From Phocoena phocoena (Eukaryota > Chordata > Mammalia > Artiodactyla > Phocoenidae), in assembly GCF_963924675.1 (NCBI RefSeq), contig NC_089235.1:56879520-56943519 (forward strand): 64,000 nt of DNA, written 5' to 3'. The notes under the pieces are model-generated. The model worked only from the letters and a program-made list of their open reading frames with translations, had not been told where the DNA came from and did no database searches. Shown here piece after piece: positions 36,436 to 48,009 of this stretch. Each line of letters begins with the position of its first letter. Position 1 is the stretch's first letter. The translations under genes were made by a program, and so were the position numbers.

Positions 36436-36775
36436 GGGGCAACAAACATATCTAGAAAGGTACAGATAGCAAATATTTTAGGCTTTGCAGTTCATCTCAT
36501 CTTTTATAGCTACTCAAATCAGTCCTTGTAGTGCAAAAACAGCCATGGCCAATACATAAATGAATGAGCATGGATGTGTTAGAAACAAACAAACAAACTT
36601 ATTTACAGATACTAAAATTTGATTTCCTATGATTTTTATGTGTCACACAATATCATAATTTTGATTGTTTTCAGTATTGGGGATGAAAAATACTTCCTTA
36701 CCTCAACATGCAAAATGAACCAAAACAGACAGAAGGCCACATTAGTCATTTGGGCTATCCTTTGCTGACCCCTGG
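36436..36775 (+). mobile_element. hAT-type non-autonomous DNA transposon (MITE) relic
   Basis: The left end 'gaggggcaacaaac' and right end 'tttgctgacccctg' are imperfect inverted repeats of the 'caggggtcagcaaa' type. Interior text ('agatagcaaatattttagg', 'ctttgcagttcatctc', 'aaaaacagccatggccaat') fits the widespread mammalian hAT MITE that carries these ends. It encodes no transposase. I did not find a convincing 8 bp TSD. Confidence 0.7.
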
Positions 36776-36779
36776 TCTA

Positions 36780-37485
36780 CAACTTAAAATTGACATGATT
36801 ATTTCCTCACACTCTATACATATAAGCAGTTTATATGCAGACTAAGATCAACTTTTCTGGACTCTGAAAAACCTAAGGCTGGAACAATGTGATTTTTTTC
36901 TTCATCATTCTGTTCCTTGTATTTGACGTAGAATAATAGATTTTTTTTGTTCTTATTGTGTTTCATAGGCTCAGAAAATGTTTTTTGGAATGACTGCATA
37001 CATATATGACTGAATAAAAATATTAATGACATTTCTATTCTGGCAGGGCACTAGAAAGAGCCAAAATGACTCAGTTTTCTTTTCCCAGCATTTTTATGTA
37101 GCCACATTATAAGCAGCCCAGTTTCTTCACTGGTATTGACTTAACCCACAGTGTGTAAGGATAAACAGTTTTTAAAATTCCATACCCATTTCAGTGACCC
37201 ACAAAAGAGCATTACAACAGAGTTTATCATAGAATAAATAAAGCACATTATTGGTTATACGATTGCAAAGCTTAGGCATTTAAAGACTTGAGTGTTTTAT
37301 AACTATAAAGCAGAATTATTTTAAATGTCATTATTTAATAAATATATATAAAGTAAAATAACTATTAATTTTAATTTTGGATGATAATAGTCTAAATATT
37401 TCAAAATTTGTTTTCCTTGCATCACATATTTAGTTGTGTTTTCCAGCTATTTAATTTTTCGGTTGGAAATAGTTTTTTAACAGAG
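36780..37485. other. Unassigned AT-rich stretch
   Basis: No gene or nameable repeat. The minus frame at 36814-37032 (72 codons) shows no domain. Confidence 0.45.
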
Positions 37486-37489
37486 CTTG

Positions 37490-37715
37490 ATTTATTATAG
37501 CATAATGGTTGAGAGCATGGGGTCTGCAATTGAACTAATTAACTACAGTTTTTAGATCCACTCCTTACTAAGCATGTGACCTTGCACAAGTTACTTATCT
37601 GTGATTTATTTTCCTCTTTTTGCCTGGAGATAAAAATCCCTAGCTCATAGGATATTGATATTTAAAAGATTGAACATGTGCAAATTGCTTATAACAGTTT
37701 CTGGTACAGTTTTTG
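37490..37715 (+). repeat. MIR SINE
   Basis: 'atagcataatggttgagagc' (the tRNA-like head), 'atgtgaccttgcacaagtta', 'aaatccctagctcatagga' and 'cttataacagtttctggtac' give the sense MIR order from the head into the tail. Confidence 0.8.
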
Positions 37716-37904
37716 AAACGTTTTAAGAACTTACTACATGTGAACTTTTAACATATATTTAAATTAGACAATAAAATTTCATAAACACTTTTCTTAGTTA
37801 TCTATTTCAACCTATCCAGCAAATATAATGTAGGAGAAAATAATTTGGAGACATTAAGGAAGATTTCAGACAAATTGGTTAATGCATTAAGAGTGTATAT
37901 TTTT

Positions 37905-38233
37905 AAAATAAATTTATTTATTTATTTATTTTTCTTTCTTTTATTTATGGCTGCAATGGGTCTTCATTGCTGCACGCAGGCTTTCTCTAGTTGCGGCGAG
38001 CGGGAGCTACTCTTGGTTGCGGTGCGCGGGCTTCTTATTGTGGTGGCTTCTCTTGTTGCAGAGCGTGGGCTCTAGGTGCTCAGGCTTCAGCAGTTGTGGC
38101 ACACGGGCTCAGTAGTTGTGGCACACGGGCTTAGTTGCTTCGCAGCATGTGGGATCTTCCCAGACCAGGGCTTGAACCCGTGTTCCCTTCATTGGCAGGC
38201 GGATTCTTAACCACTGAACAACCAGGGAAGCCC
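37905..38233 (-). mobile_element. CHR-1-type SINE, antisense
   Basis: An A/T-rich tail complement ((tttA)n at 37910-37932) is followed by 'tatggctgcaatgggtcttc', the CHR-1 body with the 'agttgtggcacacgggct' module, and the head ending 'caaccagggaagccc'. The flanks 'aagagtgtatattttt' (37889-37904) and 'aagaatatatatatatttt' (from 38234) are a decayed TSD. Confidence 0.92.
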
Positions 38234-38252
38234 AAGAATATATATATATTTT

Positions 38253-39215
38253 AATCATATAAGTAACTGGCGTTGAAAATCAGAACTGAAGGAAACCTCC
38301 TACCATCAGAAAGCAGCTAAACGCACTGTGGAATTTTACCCCAGATCAGAGGAAAAACAGATTTCTTTTCCTTTTAGAAGGACATACTCCTATCCATCCA
38401 TGGGCATGCATTTGTTTGTATCAAGTTTCTTTTACCTTCAGTTATTTTAAGTTAGAAGGAACATTTGTCTCCTTTTGATGTGAAAAAAAAATTCCCCTTT
38501 GGGTTAAGACTGCCTCTTCCTTGGCTGCAGAAGCATATTAATGAAAACAGTATTTATAAAAATGTAAATTATCTTATATCAATATCACTGTACTTAGCAT
38601 GTGTAGTGATTTCAGAGGTGGATAGAATGAATACACTAACATGTCAAAATGGAGATAAAAGGGGAAAAATGAATTTCCATTAGAAATTATGACATCTTCT
38701 CAATGTGTAATAGTTGCCTATCACAGCATCCTGCACATCACAGAAGATCAATAATTACTTATTAAATTAATGAATAAATAGTGCCACTGATCTCCTGCAG
38801 TCTTCACAACTACACCCAATAAATAAAACTTTGCCTCACTTTTCAGTGCCTGGTGTTAAAGAGTACTTACTTTGATTGACAGATGTGGGTCAAAATGTGA
38901 GAAATTAAACAGGCTTTCTACAAATTAAGTTAGCCCAGGAACCATTTGCCATAAACAGATTAGGAGTTTGTACTGAATTTATCTCAAGTTGCCTGTTAAA
39001 AATCTTCGATAAAACCCTCATCATCATCTCACACTTAGAATAATTTAAACAAGACCTGCCAAATCAATAGGTTCCTCCTGTTGATTTTTTTCCCAATAAA
39101 CCCATGTAGTCATAGAAATACCTACTCATTCATTTTCTCTGTAAATCTCTTATTCTGCAGTAACTATGTATAAAGTCCTAGAATTAAAAAAAAATCAAAT
39201 CTTATCTCTGAACAT
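38253..39215. other. Mostly unassigned
   Basis: No gene is recognised. The plus frame 38465-38683 has no domain. A weak L2-like piece ('gcatcctgcacatcacagaa') lies at about 38723. Confidence 0.4.
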
Positions 39216-39224
39216 GAAAAAGTT

Positions 39225-39500
39225 TTAACATTTCTGAGGCTCAGATTTATCACCTGTTTAAAGGGAATGATATTGTCTTGTTCTAATAGGTGTTATGAAG
39301 TTTACACAGCGATGAAAACTAGAGCCTTGGGAATTCAAAGACTTTGGTTAGCATCCTGCCTCTTCTTCTTAACAACTGTAAGTCTTTGAGCAGTATTTCG
39401 ACCTATGAACCTGAAATAGGAATAACATCTACTTTATATGCATCTAGAGTGAAAGGTGCACTTTCTGACACACAGTAGGAACTAAATAAGTAGTATCTAC
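39225..39500 (+). repeat. Two MIR relics in tandem order
   Basis: 'ctgaggctcagatttatcac' with 'ggtgttatgaagtttacaca' (39233-39308) is a MIR right half. It is followed by a second MIR-like unit with 'gcatcctgcctcttcttct' and 'actttctgacacacagtagg' (39350-39480). Confidence 0.55.
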
Positions 39501-39739
39501 TAAAGAGCTTGGTGGAAAAGTTGGACATATAAGGGAAAGTTGGACCTATAAATATGAGTGAAATAGCAAGGTTATATGCAGAATAATAAGAGCCTTATGT
39601 TCATAGAGTTGTCACAAAAGAAGGGAGTAACCAGTACTTCTGAAAGAGGAATTATTTACAATATGAGACAATTTAACGGAATTTTGAAAAATCAATAGGT
39701 TTTCACCTGATGGATATGGGTCAAAATGTATTCTATGAA

Positions 39740-39990
39740 CAGGAAGAATGGTAGAGAATAAGAAGCAATGAGAGTTGGTATAATGATCTTAGACTGAATA
39801 GCAGTTTATCAGCCTTAATTGAACATTGAGTGGAAGTGGAGAAGAGGAAGAGAGGAGGGAGGGGGTAAATGTGTTTCTAGATGCAGGTAGGGACCATACC
39901 TTATGAGACACAATAAGAAATATGACTTTATTTTTACTGAGACAGAAAACAGATGAAGGTTTTGAACAAGGGAATTATCTAATCTCTGAA
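39740..39990 (+). repeat. Ancient mammalian non-coding repeat
   Basis: 'gaccataccttatgagaca' and 'gatgaaggttttgaacaagg' follow the same ancient family as 34621-35560 and 41560-42340. Confidence 0.4.
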
Positions 39991-40149
39991 AAACTGTTGA
40001 GATTTATAATAAGAAATATATTTTTGTTCTTTGTCCCCTTTTCTGGCACATAGCGCCTTAAACCACTGGAATTTCCTAAGTGTTAAGAGACATAAAATAT
40101 GTCTTATGTCAATGAGGTGATTTGGAGCCAATCTAAGTAGGGGAGCTGG

Positions 40150-40800
40150 TTGGTAGGAGAACAAACCATGTGATTAGAGGGCAGGAACTTTCAGTCCTAT
40201 CCCCCTGATCTCCAGGGAGGGAGGGGAGAGGGACCAGAATTTGAATCAATAGCCAATGAACAATGGTTTAATCAACTATCCCTATCAAATAAAGCCTCTA
40301 TATAAACCCAAAAGGACTGGGTTCAGAGAGCTTCCAGTTTGATGAACGTGTGGAGATTTGGAGAGAGTGGCTTTCCTGGAAGGGACATGAAGGCTAGGTG
40401 CCCTTTCACCATATCTTGTCCTATATGTTTCTTCCATCTGGCTGTTGTTGAGTTATATATTTTTTATAATAAATAAATAATCTTTTATAATAATCTAGTA
40501 AGTAAAATGTTCCTCTGAGTTCTGAGCTACACTAGCAAATTAATCAAACCTGAGGAGAGGGTCATTGAAACTTCCAATCTATAACCTGTTGGTCAGAAAC
40601 ACCAGTAATAACCTGGGTTTTCAACTCATATGTAAAGTCAAGAGAGAGGAGCATTCTCGTGGGGACTGAAGGCTTAACCTGTGGAATCTGAGCCTATCTC
40701 TGGAGAGATAGCCTCAGATTTGAGATGAATTGTAGGACACCCAGCTGGTGTCCGAGGATTGTTGCTGGCATAGGTAAACCTCCCCTCCCATGTAGAAATT
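40150..40800 (+). mobile_element. LTR, copy 1 of a family repeated at 52390-53000
   Basis: It shares ordered words with the second copy: 'accatgtgattagaggg' (40165-40181), 'ttccatctggctg', 'gagttctg..agct', 'ctagcaaatta', 'caaacctgaggag' and 'aggacacccagctggtgtc' (40734-40752). A TATA-like 'ctatataaac' (about 40298) and AATAAA runs (40468-40480) have the relative spacing of promoter and polyadenylation signal in a retroviral LTR. Family not named. No adjacent retroviral genes are recognised; 40870-41210 may be interior sequence. Confidence 0.65.
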
Positions 40801-40869
40801 GGGTGATCAGAACTTTTAACTCTTAGTGGCCAAGTGGTTCCCAACCAGCAGTGCAGGGGCAACTTCTAG

Positions 40870-41210
40870 GTTCTAGGCAGACTCACTACAATTACATAGA
40901 TTCAGCTGATGAGAAGACAATGAAACTAAGTAGATTACTCACAGAATACAGCAGGTAGCATGAGCTCCATGTTTTCATCATTACTTACCCTCCTGAGTCC
41001 CATGGGGGTGATGCAGAGGTGTGCCCAAATGGATGTTGTATATGTTGTGTCACAGCTGAGAAATGCTTAGGATAGTCCCAGTCTTAAAAAGCGACCCCTA
41101 GGAAACTTGTTCATCTTCCCTCCAGAAAGATACATTATTACCCTGAAATGTGAGCAAGTTTTCTCAGGATAGAGGATTGAGGTCTTTATCTGTGTAATCT
41201 TGGTATATAT
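40870..41210 (+). repeat. Possible ERV interior next to LTR copy 1
   Basis: Moderate-GC text ('gagtcccatgggggtgatgc', 'aggtgtgcccaaatggatg', 'cattattaccctgaaatgtg') looks like ERV interior or another LTR, but I recognise no reading frame or protein motif. Confidence 0.3.
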
Positions 41211-41559
41211 GTTTAGGGAAAGAAACATTCTCTATCTTTGCTATCCTGGAATATAAAAAATAAACTTGAATAAATATGCTTTGAATACTTAGGCATGCCG
41301 AAATGTGAGAGATTCATTGAAAATATTTTCTCCCAACTAAGAGAACTCTTGAGCACACATATGAATGAAAGAGAGGAAGCATCAAAAAACCTAAGAGAAA
41401 AGTTCTCCAATATTTAAGGACAATAAATTGAAAGCTCTGGAGTCAACAAAAAATGGCACCTTTAAAGAGCAATGAGATGCTATGTTTGACAAAAGCAGAG
41501 TATATAAACTCATAGTGGTAGGAGATTAACTCAGGGAGGTAGGCTTGGGAAAATTATAA

Positions 41560-42340
41560 GGAATATTATCAGTTTTAATTTGGACCTCATGTTGAGATTC
41601 ATGAGAAGCTACTTAAGAGTTTGAGAAATAGAATGGCAAGATTTAATTTAGATTTTAGTAAGTTCACCCTGGATGCTATGTGGTTTTAAAATTTGAAGGA
41701 GTACCTTTTAAGGAAAATAAAGTATTATAAATCCAAAATAACTGTGGCATTTTATATATTGGTTAGATTTGGTATGTTTTGAAATCAGAAACAATAGAAG
41801 TTTCTAGCTGATAGAGTACAAGCGAACAAGAGTATTCGAGAATAAAACTTTATTTTGGACTGAATGCTTAGGTGAATTGATTTGCCATTATTATGATGGC
41901 TAAAGCTAAATTGGGAAGTAGAATCAAGAGGGCTGTTTGGATAGAATGTCCATATTATCCATATCAAGATCCCTTTGAGATTGAAGGGGAATATATTAGT
42001 AGTTATACAAAGACAATAAGACTATAAGTGTAAATACAGATTGTCTTGGCTAAACTGGAACCCATGATCATCATGGTTTTAGGTATTTGAGGTGCTTATT
42101 AGCTATTCACTTGTAGAAGTCAAGTTGGGAGTTGGATAAGTGATTCCAGTGCTCTGTGAAGAGATCAAATGGAGGTATGATTTTGGAAGTAATCAGTGAA
42201 TGGATGATATGTAAAACCATGAGAGTAAATATCACCACCAAGAGAATTAATGTAGAAAGAATAAGAGATTGAAGAAAGAGCTCTGAATAAGTCTAATTTT
42301 TAGAGTTTAGGATGCAAAGGTAATAGCATAAAGGAGACTA
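41560..42340 (+). repeat. Ancient mammalian non-coding repeat
   Basis: 'gaatggcaagatttaattta', 'ttcaccctggatgctatgtg', 'tatttgaggtgcttattagc' and 'aatcagtgaatggatgatat' follow the same long non-coding repeat as 34621-35560, in sense. Confidence 0.45.
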
Positions 42341-42384
42341 ACTGTACTTGGCAGAGAAAATGAAAGAATGTGAGCTCCACAGAA

Positions 42385-42484
42385 GCAGAGGATTTTGTCT
42401 GTTTGATTTATTAACATATCCTGGGCTCCTCAAAGCATGGTTAGCACATAGTAGGCACTCAATAAATATTTGTTCTATTAAATG
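42385..42484 (+). repeat. L2 LINE 3' end
   Basis: It ends with 'agcacatagtaggcactcaa' and 'taaatatttgttc', the classic sense L2 terminus. Confidence 0.75.
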
Positions 42485-42800
42485 ATTTTTTAATTAAAAA
42501 AATTTTTTTATTGAAATATAGTTGATTTATAATGTGTTTCAGGTGTACAGCAAGGTAATTCAGTTATGCATATATAATTGTTTTTTTACATTGTCTTCCA
42601 TTATAGGTTATTATAAGATATTAAGTATCTTAATATCTTTATACTAAGTATATTAATAGCTTAATATCTTAATACTGTGCTTGCTATACAGTAGGTCCTT
42701 ATTGGTTATCTATTTTATATATAATAATGTGTAAATTTTAATCCCAAACACCTCATTTACACCCCCCGCCCCATCTTTGGTAACCATAAGTTTCGTTTCT
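42485..42800 (-). mobile_element. L1 3' UTR, first part, split by CHR-1 (antisense)
   Basis: 'ttattgaaatatagttgatt' and 'gctatacagtaggtccttat' (42684-42703) are the reverse complement of a cetartiodactyl L1 3' UTR. At 42615-42670 a stretch with 11 bp inverted repeats replaces the expected text (see findings). The element continues after the CHR-1 SINE at 43130. Confidence 0.85.
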
Positions 42801-43129
42801 TTTTTTTTTTTAATTAATTAATTTATTTTTGGCTGCGTTGGGTCTTTGTGGCTGCATGTGGGCTTTCTCTAGTTGCAGTGAGCGGGGGCTCCTCTTTGTT
42901 GTGGTGTGCAAGCTTCTCATTGTGGTGGCTTCTCTTGTTGCAGAGCAAGGGCTTTAGGCACATAGGCTTCAGTAGTTGTGGCTCGCCGGCTCTAGAGCAC
43001 AGGTTCAGTAGTTGTGGCGCACAAGCTTAGCTGCTCCACAGCATGTGGGATCTTCCTGGACCAGAGCACGAACCCGTGTCCCCTGTATTGGCAGGCGGAT
43101 TCTTAACCACTGCACCACCAGGGAAGCCC
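42801..43129 (-). mobile_element. CHR-1-type SINE, antisense, inside an L1
   Basis: A T-run and (aatt) tail are followed by 'tttttggctgcgttgggtct', the CHR-1 body, and the head ending 'caccaccagggaagccc'. TSD: 'ccataagtttcgtttct' (42784-42800) and 'ccataagtttgttttct' (43130-43146), 16 of 17 matching. It splits the L1 3' UTR. Confidence 0.95.
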
Positions 43130-44030
43130 CCATAAGTTTGTTTTCTATCTGTGAGTCTATTTCTGTTTTGTAAATAAGTTCATTTGTAAATATAATTTTT
43201 TTTTAGATTCTACATATAAGTGATATCACATGATATTTGTCTATCTATCTATCTATCTGGCTTGCTTCACTTAGTATGATAATCTTTTGGTCCATCCGTG
43301 TTGCTGCAAGTGGCATTATTTCATTCTTTTTTATGGCTGAGTATTATTCCATTGTGTATATATACCACATCTTCTTTATCCATTCATCTGTCAGTGGGCA
43401 CTTAGGTTGCTTCCATGACTTGGCTATTGTAAATAGTGCTGCTATGAACATTGGGGTGCATGTATTTTTTTGAATTATGGTTTTCTTCAGATATATGTCC
43501 AGGAGTGGGATTGCAGGATCATATGGTAGCTCTTATTTTTCATTTTTTAAGGAACCTCCATACTGTTCTCCATAGTGATATTCTCACCAACATTGTGCTA
43601 GGGTTCCTTTTTCTCCACACCCTCTCCAGCATTTACTACTTGTAGACTTTTTGATGTTGGCCATTCTGACCAGTGTGAGGTGGTGCCTCACTGTTGTTTT
43701 GATTTGCATTGCTCTAATCAATAGTGATCTTGAACAACTTTTCACATGCCTTTTGGCCATCTATATGTCTTCTTTGGAGAAATGTCTTTTTAGATCTTCT
43801 GCCCATTTTTTGCTTTTTGGTATATACAAACAGCTCATACAGCTCAATTTTAGAGATAAACCCTTGCACTCACATAGTTTGCAAATATGTCCTCCCATTC
43901 TGTAGGTTTTCTTTTTGTTTTGTTTATAGCTTCCTTTGCTGTGCAAAAGCTTTTAAGTTTAATTAGGTCTCATTTTTTTACTTTTGTTTTTATTTTCATT
44001 ACTAGACCTTTTGGCTGCAAATAGATCAAT
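43130..44030 (-). mobile_element. L1 3' UTR end and ORF2 C-terminal part (antisense)
   Basis: After the SINE the L1 resumes with 'gattctacatataagtgata' (3' UTR). ORF2 follows: 'atggctgagtattattccat' (43334) encodes the M-E-Y-Y-S-A region, and 'cattctgaccagtgtgagg' and 'cttctgcccattttttg' are further ORF2 text, ending about 44030. All frames are broken (for example the 61-codon minus frame 43761-43946 ends inside the protein). 5'-truncated and dead. Confidence 0.85.
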
Positions 44031-44034
44031 TTGT

Positions 44035-44680
44035 TGTGAAAACTCATGAAATAGATAAAACATAATAAATGGCCCTTTTACAGTTTGTCTGATAATGTGC
44101 TATTATCAAAGTTACTTAAATATGCATTGGGCACACTGCAAACAAGACAGTAAATCATTAATATCATGAGTCATGTTTGCACAAGACCAGCAAAACCAAA
44201 ACAAATAAGCCCATTTAATTGGCTATTTCAGAACTCAGCTGTAAAAATAAAATATTACAAGCATACCTAGTATTTTTCTTTAATATTAATGGTATAATTT
44301 ACACGTAATAAAGAGTTCCCACATTTTTACTTTGAGTTTTGAAACTCTGTTTACCTACTTACCACCATTGAAAATCAGACATAAAATAGTTCCATCATCA
44401 GGAAAAGTTTCCAATTTTTTTCCCCAGTGCATTTCCTGTCTTTCTCTGTACCCTGATGAAATCACTTTCTGATTTATTACCATGGATTATTTTGCTTATT
44501 TTGGGACTTAATACAAATAAAGTAATGATTATGAGTAAAGACAGAATCTGATTTCTTTTGCTCAAACTAATGCATTTTTATATACTGATATTATTTTTGA
44601 AGATTCACATTATCAGATAGAAGTATGCTCTTATTTCTAAATTAATGAGTTTTTATTATAAATGCATGTTGGATATTATC
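44035..44680. other. Unassigned AT-rich stretch
   Basis: No gene or nameable repeat. Confidence 0.45.
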
Positions 44681-44684
44681 AAAC

Positions 44685-45330
44685 AGTTTATTTTGCTTTT
44701 ATTGAGATGATCATATGCTTTTCTCCTTTCAATTGTTAATACCATAAATTGATTTTTAAATGTAAAATCAGTTTTTCATTACTGAGAATTCTCACTTGAT
44801 CATGAAGTACTACCCTTTTGGTATATCACTGGATACACTGTGCTAATATTTTGTTAAGGACTTTTGCATGTATCATGACAAGATTATTCTGTGATTTTAT
44901 TTTGTATAATAGTCTTATCAGATTTTCAAATCCAATTATACTGGTCTCATAGAATGAATTGGGAATGTTCCATTCTGCTGGATTTTCTAAAAGATCTTAT
45001 ACACAATGTTTGTTTTTTTAAAAGGAAAATTCACCAGTAAAGCATTCTGAACCTAGAGGGTTTTTTTTCCATAGTGTTTTTAAAAAATTATGTTTTCAAT
45101 CCTGTTGATTGTTATAAAGCTATTTTCATTTCCTATTTGGTTTCGGATGAGTTTAGGTAAATTTTCTTTTCTTACAAAAATTTTGTGGTTGATCTAAATT
45201 TTCAAATTCAGTGGCATAATATTCATTATGTTTCCCTCTTATCCACTTAATTACTATAATACCTGTACTGTTGTCTCAGCTTTCATTGCTGGTATTTTTA
45301 GTTTGTTTTCTCTCCTTGTTTAGTCATGCA
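44685..45330 (-). mobile_element. Old L1 ORF2 fragment, RT region (antisense)
   Basis: 'cacttgatcatgaagtacta', 'atattttgttaaggactttt', 'actggtctcatagaatgaat', 'aattcaccagtaaagcattc' and 'caatcctgttgattgtta' run in the order of the reverse complement of the L1 reverse transcriptase coding region. Highly diverged, no open frame. Confidence 0.7.
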
Positions 45331-45399
45331 AAGGGTATATTTACTTTCTATCCCTGGAGCTATCACAAACCTGTTGCAGTGATGGCTCCTAGGACTATT

Positions 45400-47060
45400 T
45401 TTTTAAAGTAATAATCTATGCTTAGTGAGGTGGAGATGCCTGTAATGAGCATGTCTAAGTGAAGGAATTCTCCAAAACCCACCAGATGGTCATGTTCCAG
45501 GGGAGGATTTAAAGGTCATTCTATTTACTAAAGTGATGAGGGATATACAGGTGAGTGGGGCAAGCGCCAGCATCTTGGCAGTTCACTGGTATATTTCCTC
45601 TGAAAACCAGAGCTTACTGTAGAAGATTCTGTTATAAAACTAGATCCGCTGACAGCAGTAAGGATTCTAGGCTTGCAAAACTCTATTGACCAGGTATTGA
45701 TGCTTTGCTGTCAGAAGGCAAGTGTTCAAATATCATAATGAACAACAATGTTAAAATGACAGCCAAGACCCAAAGAGCATTGTGGGATATTTAGTAGAAC
45801 ACAGTATCATGAGGGCAAAATATGTAGACAGTCAGTAAGGGTAATTCTAACTTTGTACCATCAGAAGAAATCAAGGATGGATGATCACGAATCTGAGGGC
45901 AGTTGTTCCATTAAAACATCATGATACTTTGTTCAATTTCTAGACCTACATTAGTTTTTAAACTCAGAGCAAGCTGACTGAAATAATGGTTAGGTAACCA
46001 AAAGGAAGGACTCTACATTGAAACTACACACAGTAATGATTACCTCAGTCCTTCACTAAAGGAACTGAAAAATGACTACTCCTATAACTGCACTGTTGGC
46101 GAGGGGAATGGAGGAGATACTTAAATACTTTGCGCACTGTCCACAAGGTATGATTTCACATGTGTATCTGGAGACGTGAAGTGGCTTCATAATTTGGTAG
46201 ACAATTTCCCATGGTCCTGTCTGTTTTTGCTTTTTTTTGCATGTTTTTAAATCAACTTTTTTTCTGAAGAAGGTGAGCAAACAACCTTAGAAGATAGTCA
46301 TAGTGTTCCCTTCCAGAGCAGAGGTCAGATTTGTTTATTAACTATGATAATAAAGATAATGTCTAGCTCTGGGGAGAAATTTAAGCAAGTTTTCTAACAG
46401 CTTCCTTATCACAGATTTGAATTTTGTAAGCTTGTTGTCCCTCAGCTGAGGTTCATACCCACTCTTTTGTGCAGTATCCACTTGTATCACCCCACATGGA
46501 CCCCAATGGGACTTGTAGAGCAGGTGGAACTAATGCAAACGTGGAATTCTTCCTGTGCCATGAGTAATAAAAGTCCTTTGTCTATGACCCAGGAGTCTCA
46601 TGCCTTCTGCTACCATCCATGAACTTGTGGCAGGTTAACTTGTTAGCTTGCAAATAGAGGAAATTCCAGATACTTTGTAGTTCTTGACAATTACTCCACA
46701 ACCCCTTAGAGATTCGGAACACAAAGTGAGCAGGTATTAACTTGAGTTGAGACATAGACCTACCTGTTAGTCATCTCTCTAACCTCTAAATGTATAATCA
46801 GAATCAATCTACTTGGCATAAGGCATAAGCACTATATTTGGCACTTAGCCCATGTGGTAGGCTATATTGTAGTTTGGAAGTCTATATGGCACCTCTGAAA
46901 CTGCTCTTCCACAACCAGGATTTCAATTTTAATAAGTCATATCTTTGAGGGAGTAGCAGAAATTGATGTCACTTTAAAGAACTAATGGATGGAGAAGTGG
47001 TGGTCCCAACATTCATCAGTTTAATTCATAAATCCAGACCTTGCAAAAATCAGAACATGG
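45400..47060 (+). pseudogene. ERVL-like interior, upstream part (sense)
   Basis: A block of moderate GC with ERV-like text leads into RT sequence further on. 'gcactgttggcgaggggaat' (46089), 'tgtatctggagacgtgaa' and 'cagtatccacttgtatcacc' fit an ERVL pol/gag interior in sense orientation. No continuous frame is visible. The element is partial, and its own LTRs are not identified. Confidence 0.45.
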
Positions 47061-47465
47061 AGCATGAAAATTAAATACTGTTAAGTAAGTGGTAACTTTA
47101 ATTTCAGACACTCTACCAGATGCAGTATCTGCACTAGAGAAAATTAACATTATCTCAGAAACATGCATGAGTCCATAGATTTATCAAATTCATTTGTTTA
47201 TATCTCTATTAGGACAGAGAACCAGAATGAGCTCACATTCACTTGGAAGAGATAATGGTATATATTTACAGTTTACACAGGGCTATGTCAATTCCCTTGT
47301 TCTCTTTCCTGTCAACCAAAGAGATCTAGACTGTCTAGACATCAGGGACTCCAGAGGATGGGAACTAAAGATTCAGAGACCTGCAACATTGGTGAAATGG
47401 CTAACGTCCAATGCTCTTAGCATTCTGGGAAATCCCGTCCAAAGTAAAACAAATTATTTCATCTG
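47061..47465 (+). pseudogene. ERVL-like reverse transcriptase fragment (sense)
   Basis: The plus-strand frame 47194-47466 (90 codons) contains 'FTQGYVNSLVLF' at about residues 27-38, the conserved pre-catalytic palm motif of retroviral RT. It then jumps to 'RGWELKIQRPATLVKWL' (about residues 54-70), a motif that in ERVL RT lies after the catalytic Y-x-D-D box. The segment with that box is missing, so the copy has an internal, frame-preserving deletion and no active site. Upstream sequence is broken. It is the clearest RT evidence in the window and supports class III identity for the related pieces at 8.1-9.1 kb and 49.2-49.9 kb. Confidence 0.7.
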
Positions 47466-47649
47466 ACTCTCCTACCATGAGGACTTCTGAGATTTATTTT
47501 TCCATCTTGCTTTCTAGTAGTTGTTCTAGAAATAACAATATCTATCTTCTCTTATTAGCTTGTGTCTTTAAATAACCTTATACTGTTTCACAGATAATAT
47601 AAGTGACCTACATAATTCCATTTACTTTTCTCTCATACTTTGTTTTCTT

Positions 47650-47916
47650 TTGGCTGTGTTGGGTCTTTGTTGTTGCGAGCAGGCTTTCTCTAGTTGAGGT
47701 GAGCAGAGGCTAGTCTTCATTGTGGTGAACAGCCTTCTAATTGCGGTGGCTTCTCTTGTTGTGGAGCATGGGCTCTAGGCACACAGGCTTCAGTAGTTGT
47801 GGCGCATGGGCTTTGCTGTTCTGTGGCATGTGAGATCTTCCTGGACCAGGGATTAAGCCTGTATCCCCTGCATTGGCAGGCGGATTCTTAACCACTGCCC
47901 CACCAGGGAAGTCCTT
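47650..47916 (-). mobile_element. CHR-1-type SINE, antisense
   Basis: 'ttggctgtgttgggtctttg' through the CHR-1 body to the head ending 'caccagggaagtcctt'. TSD: 'catactttgttttctt' (47634-47649) and 'cgtactttgttttctt' (47917-47932), 15 of 16. The minus frame 47737-47985 is SINE-derived. Confidence 0.95.
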
Positions 47917-48009
47917 CGTACTTTGTTTTCTTGATGCTATATATTTTATTTCTACATATACTGTAAATTTCATAAATGCATGCATTTTCTTTAAAATAGT
48001 CAGTTAATA

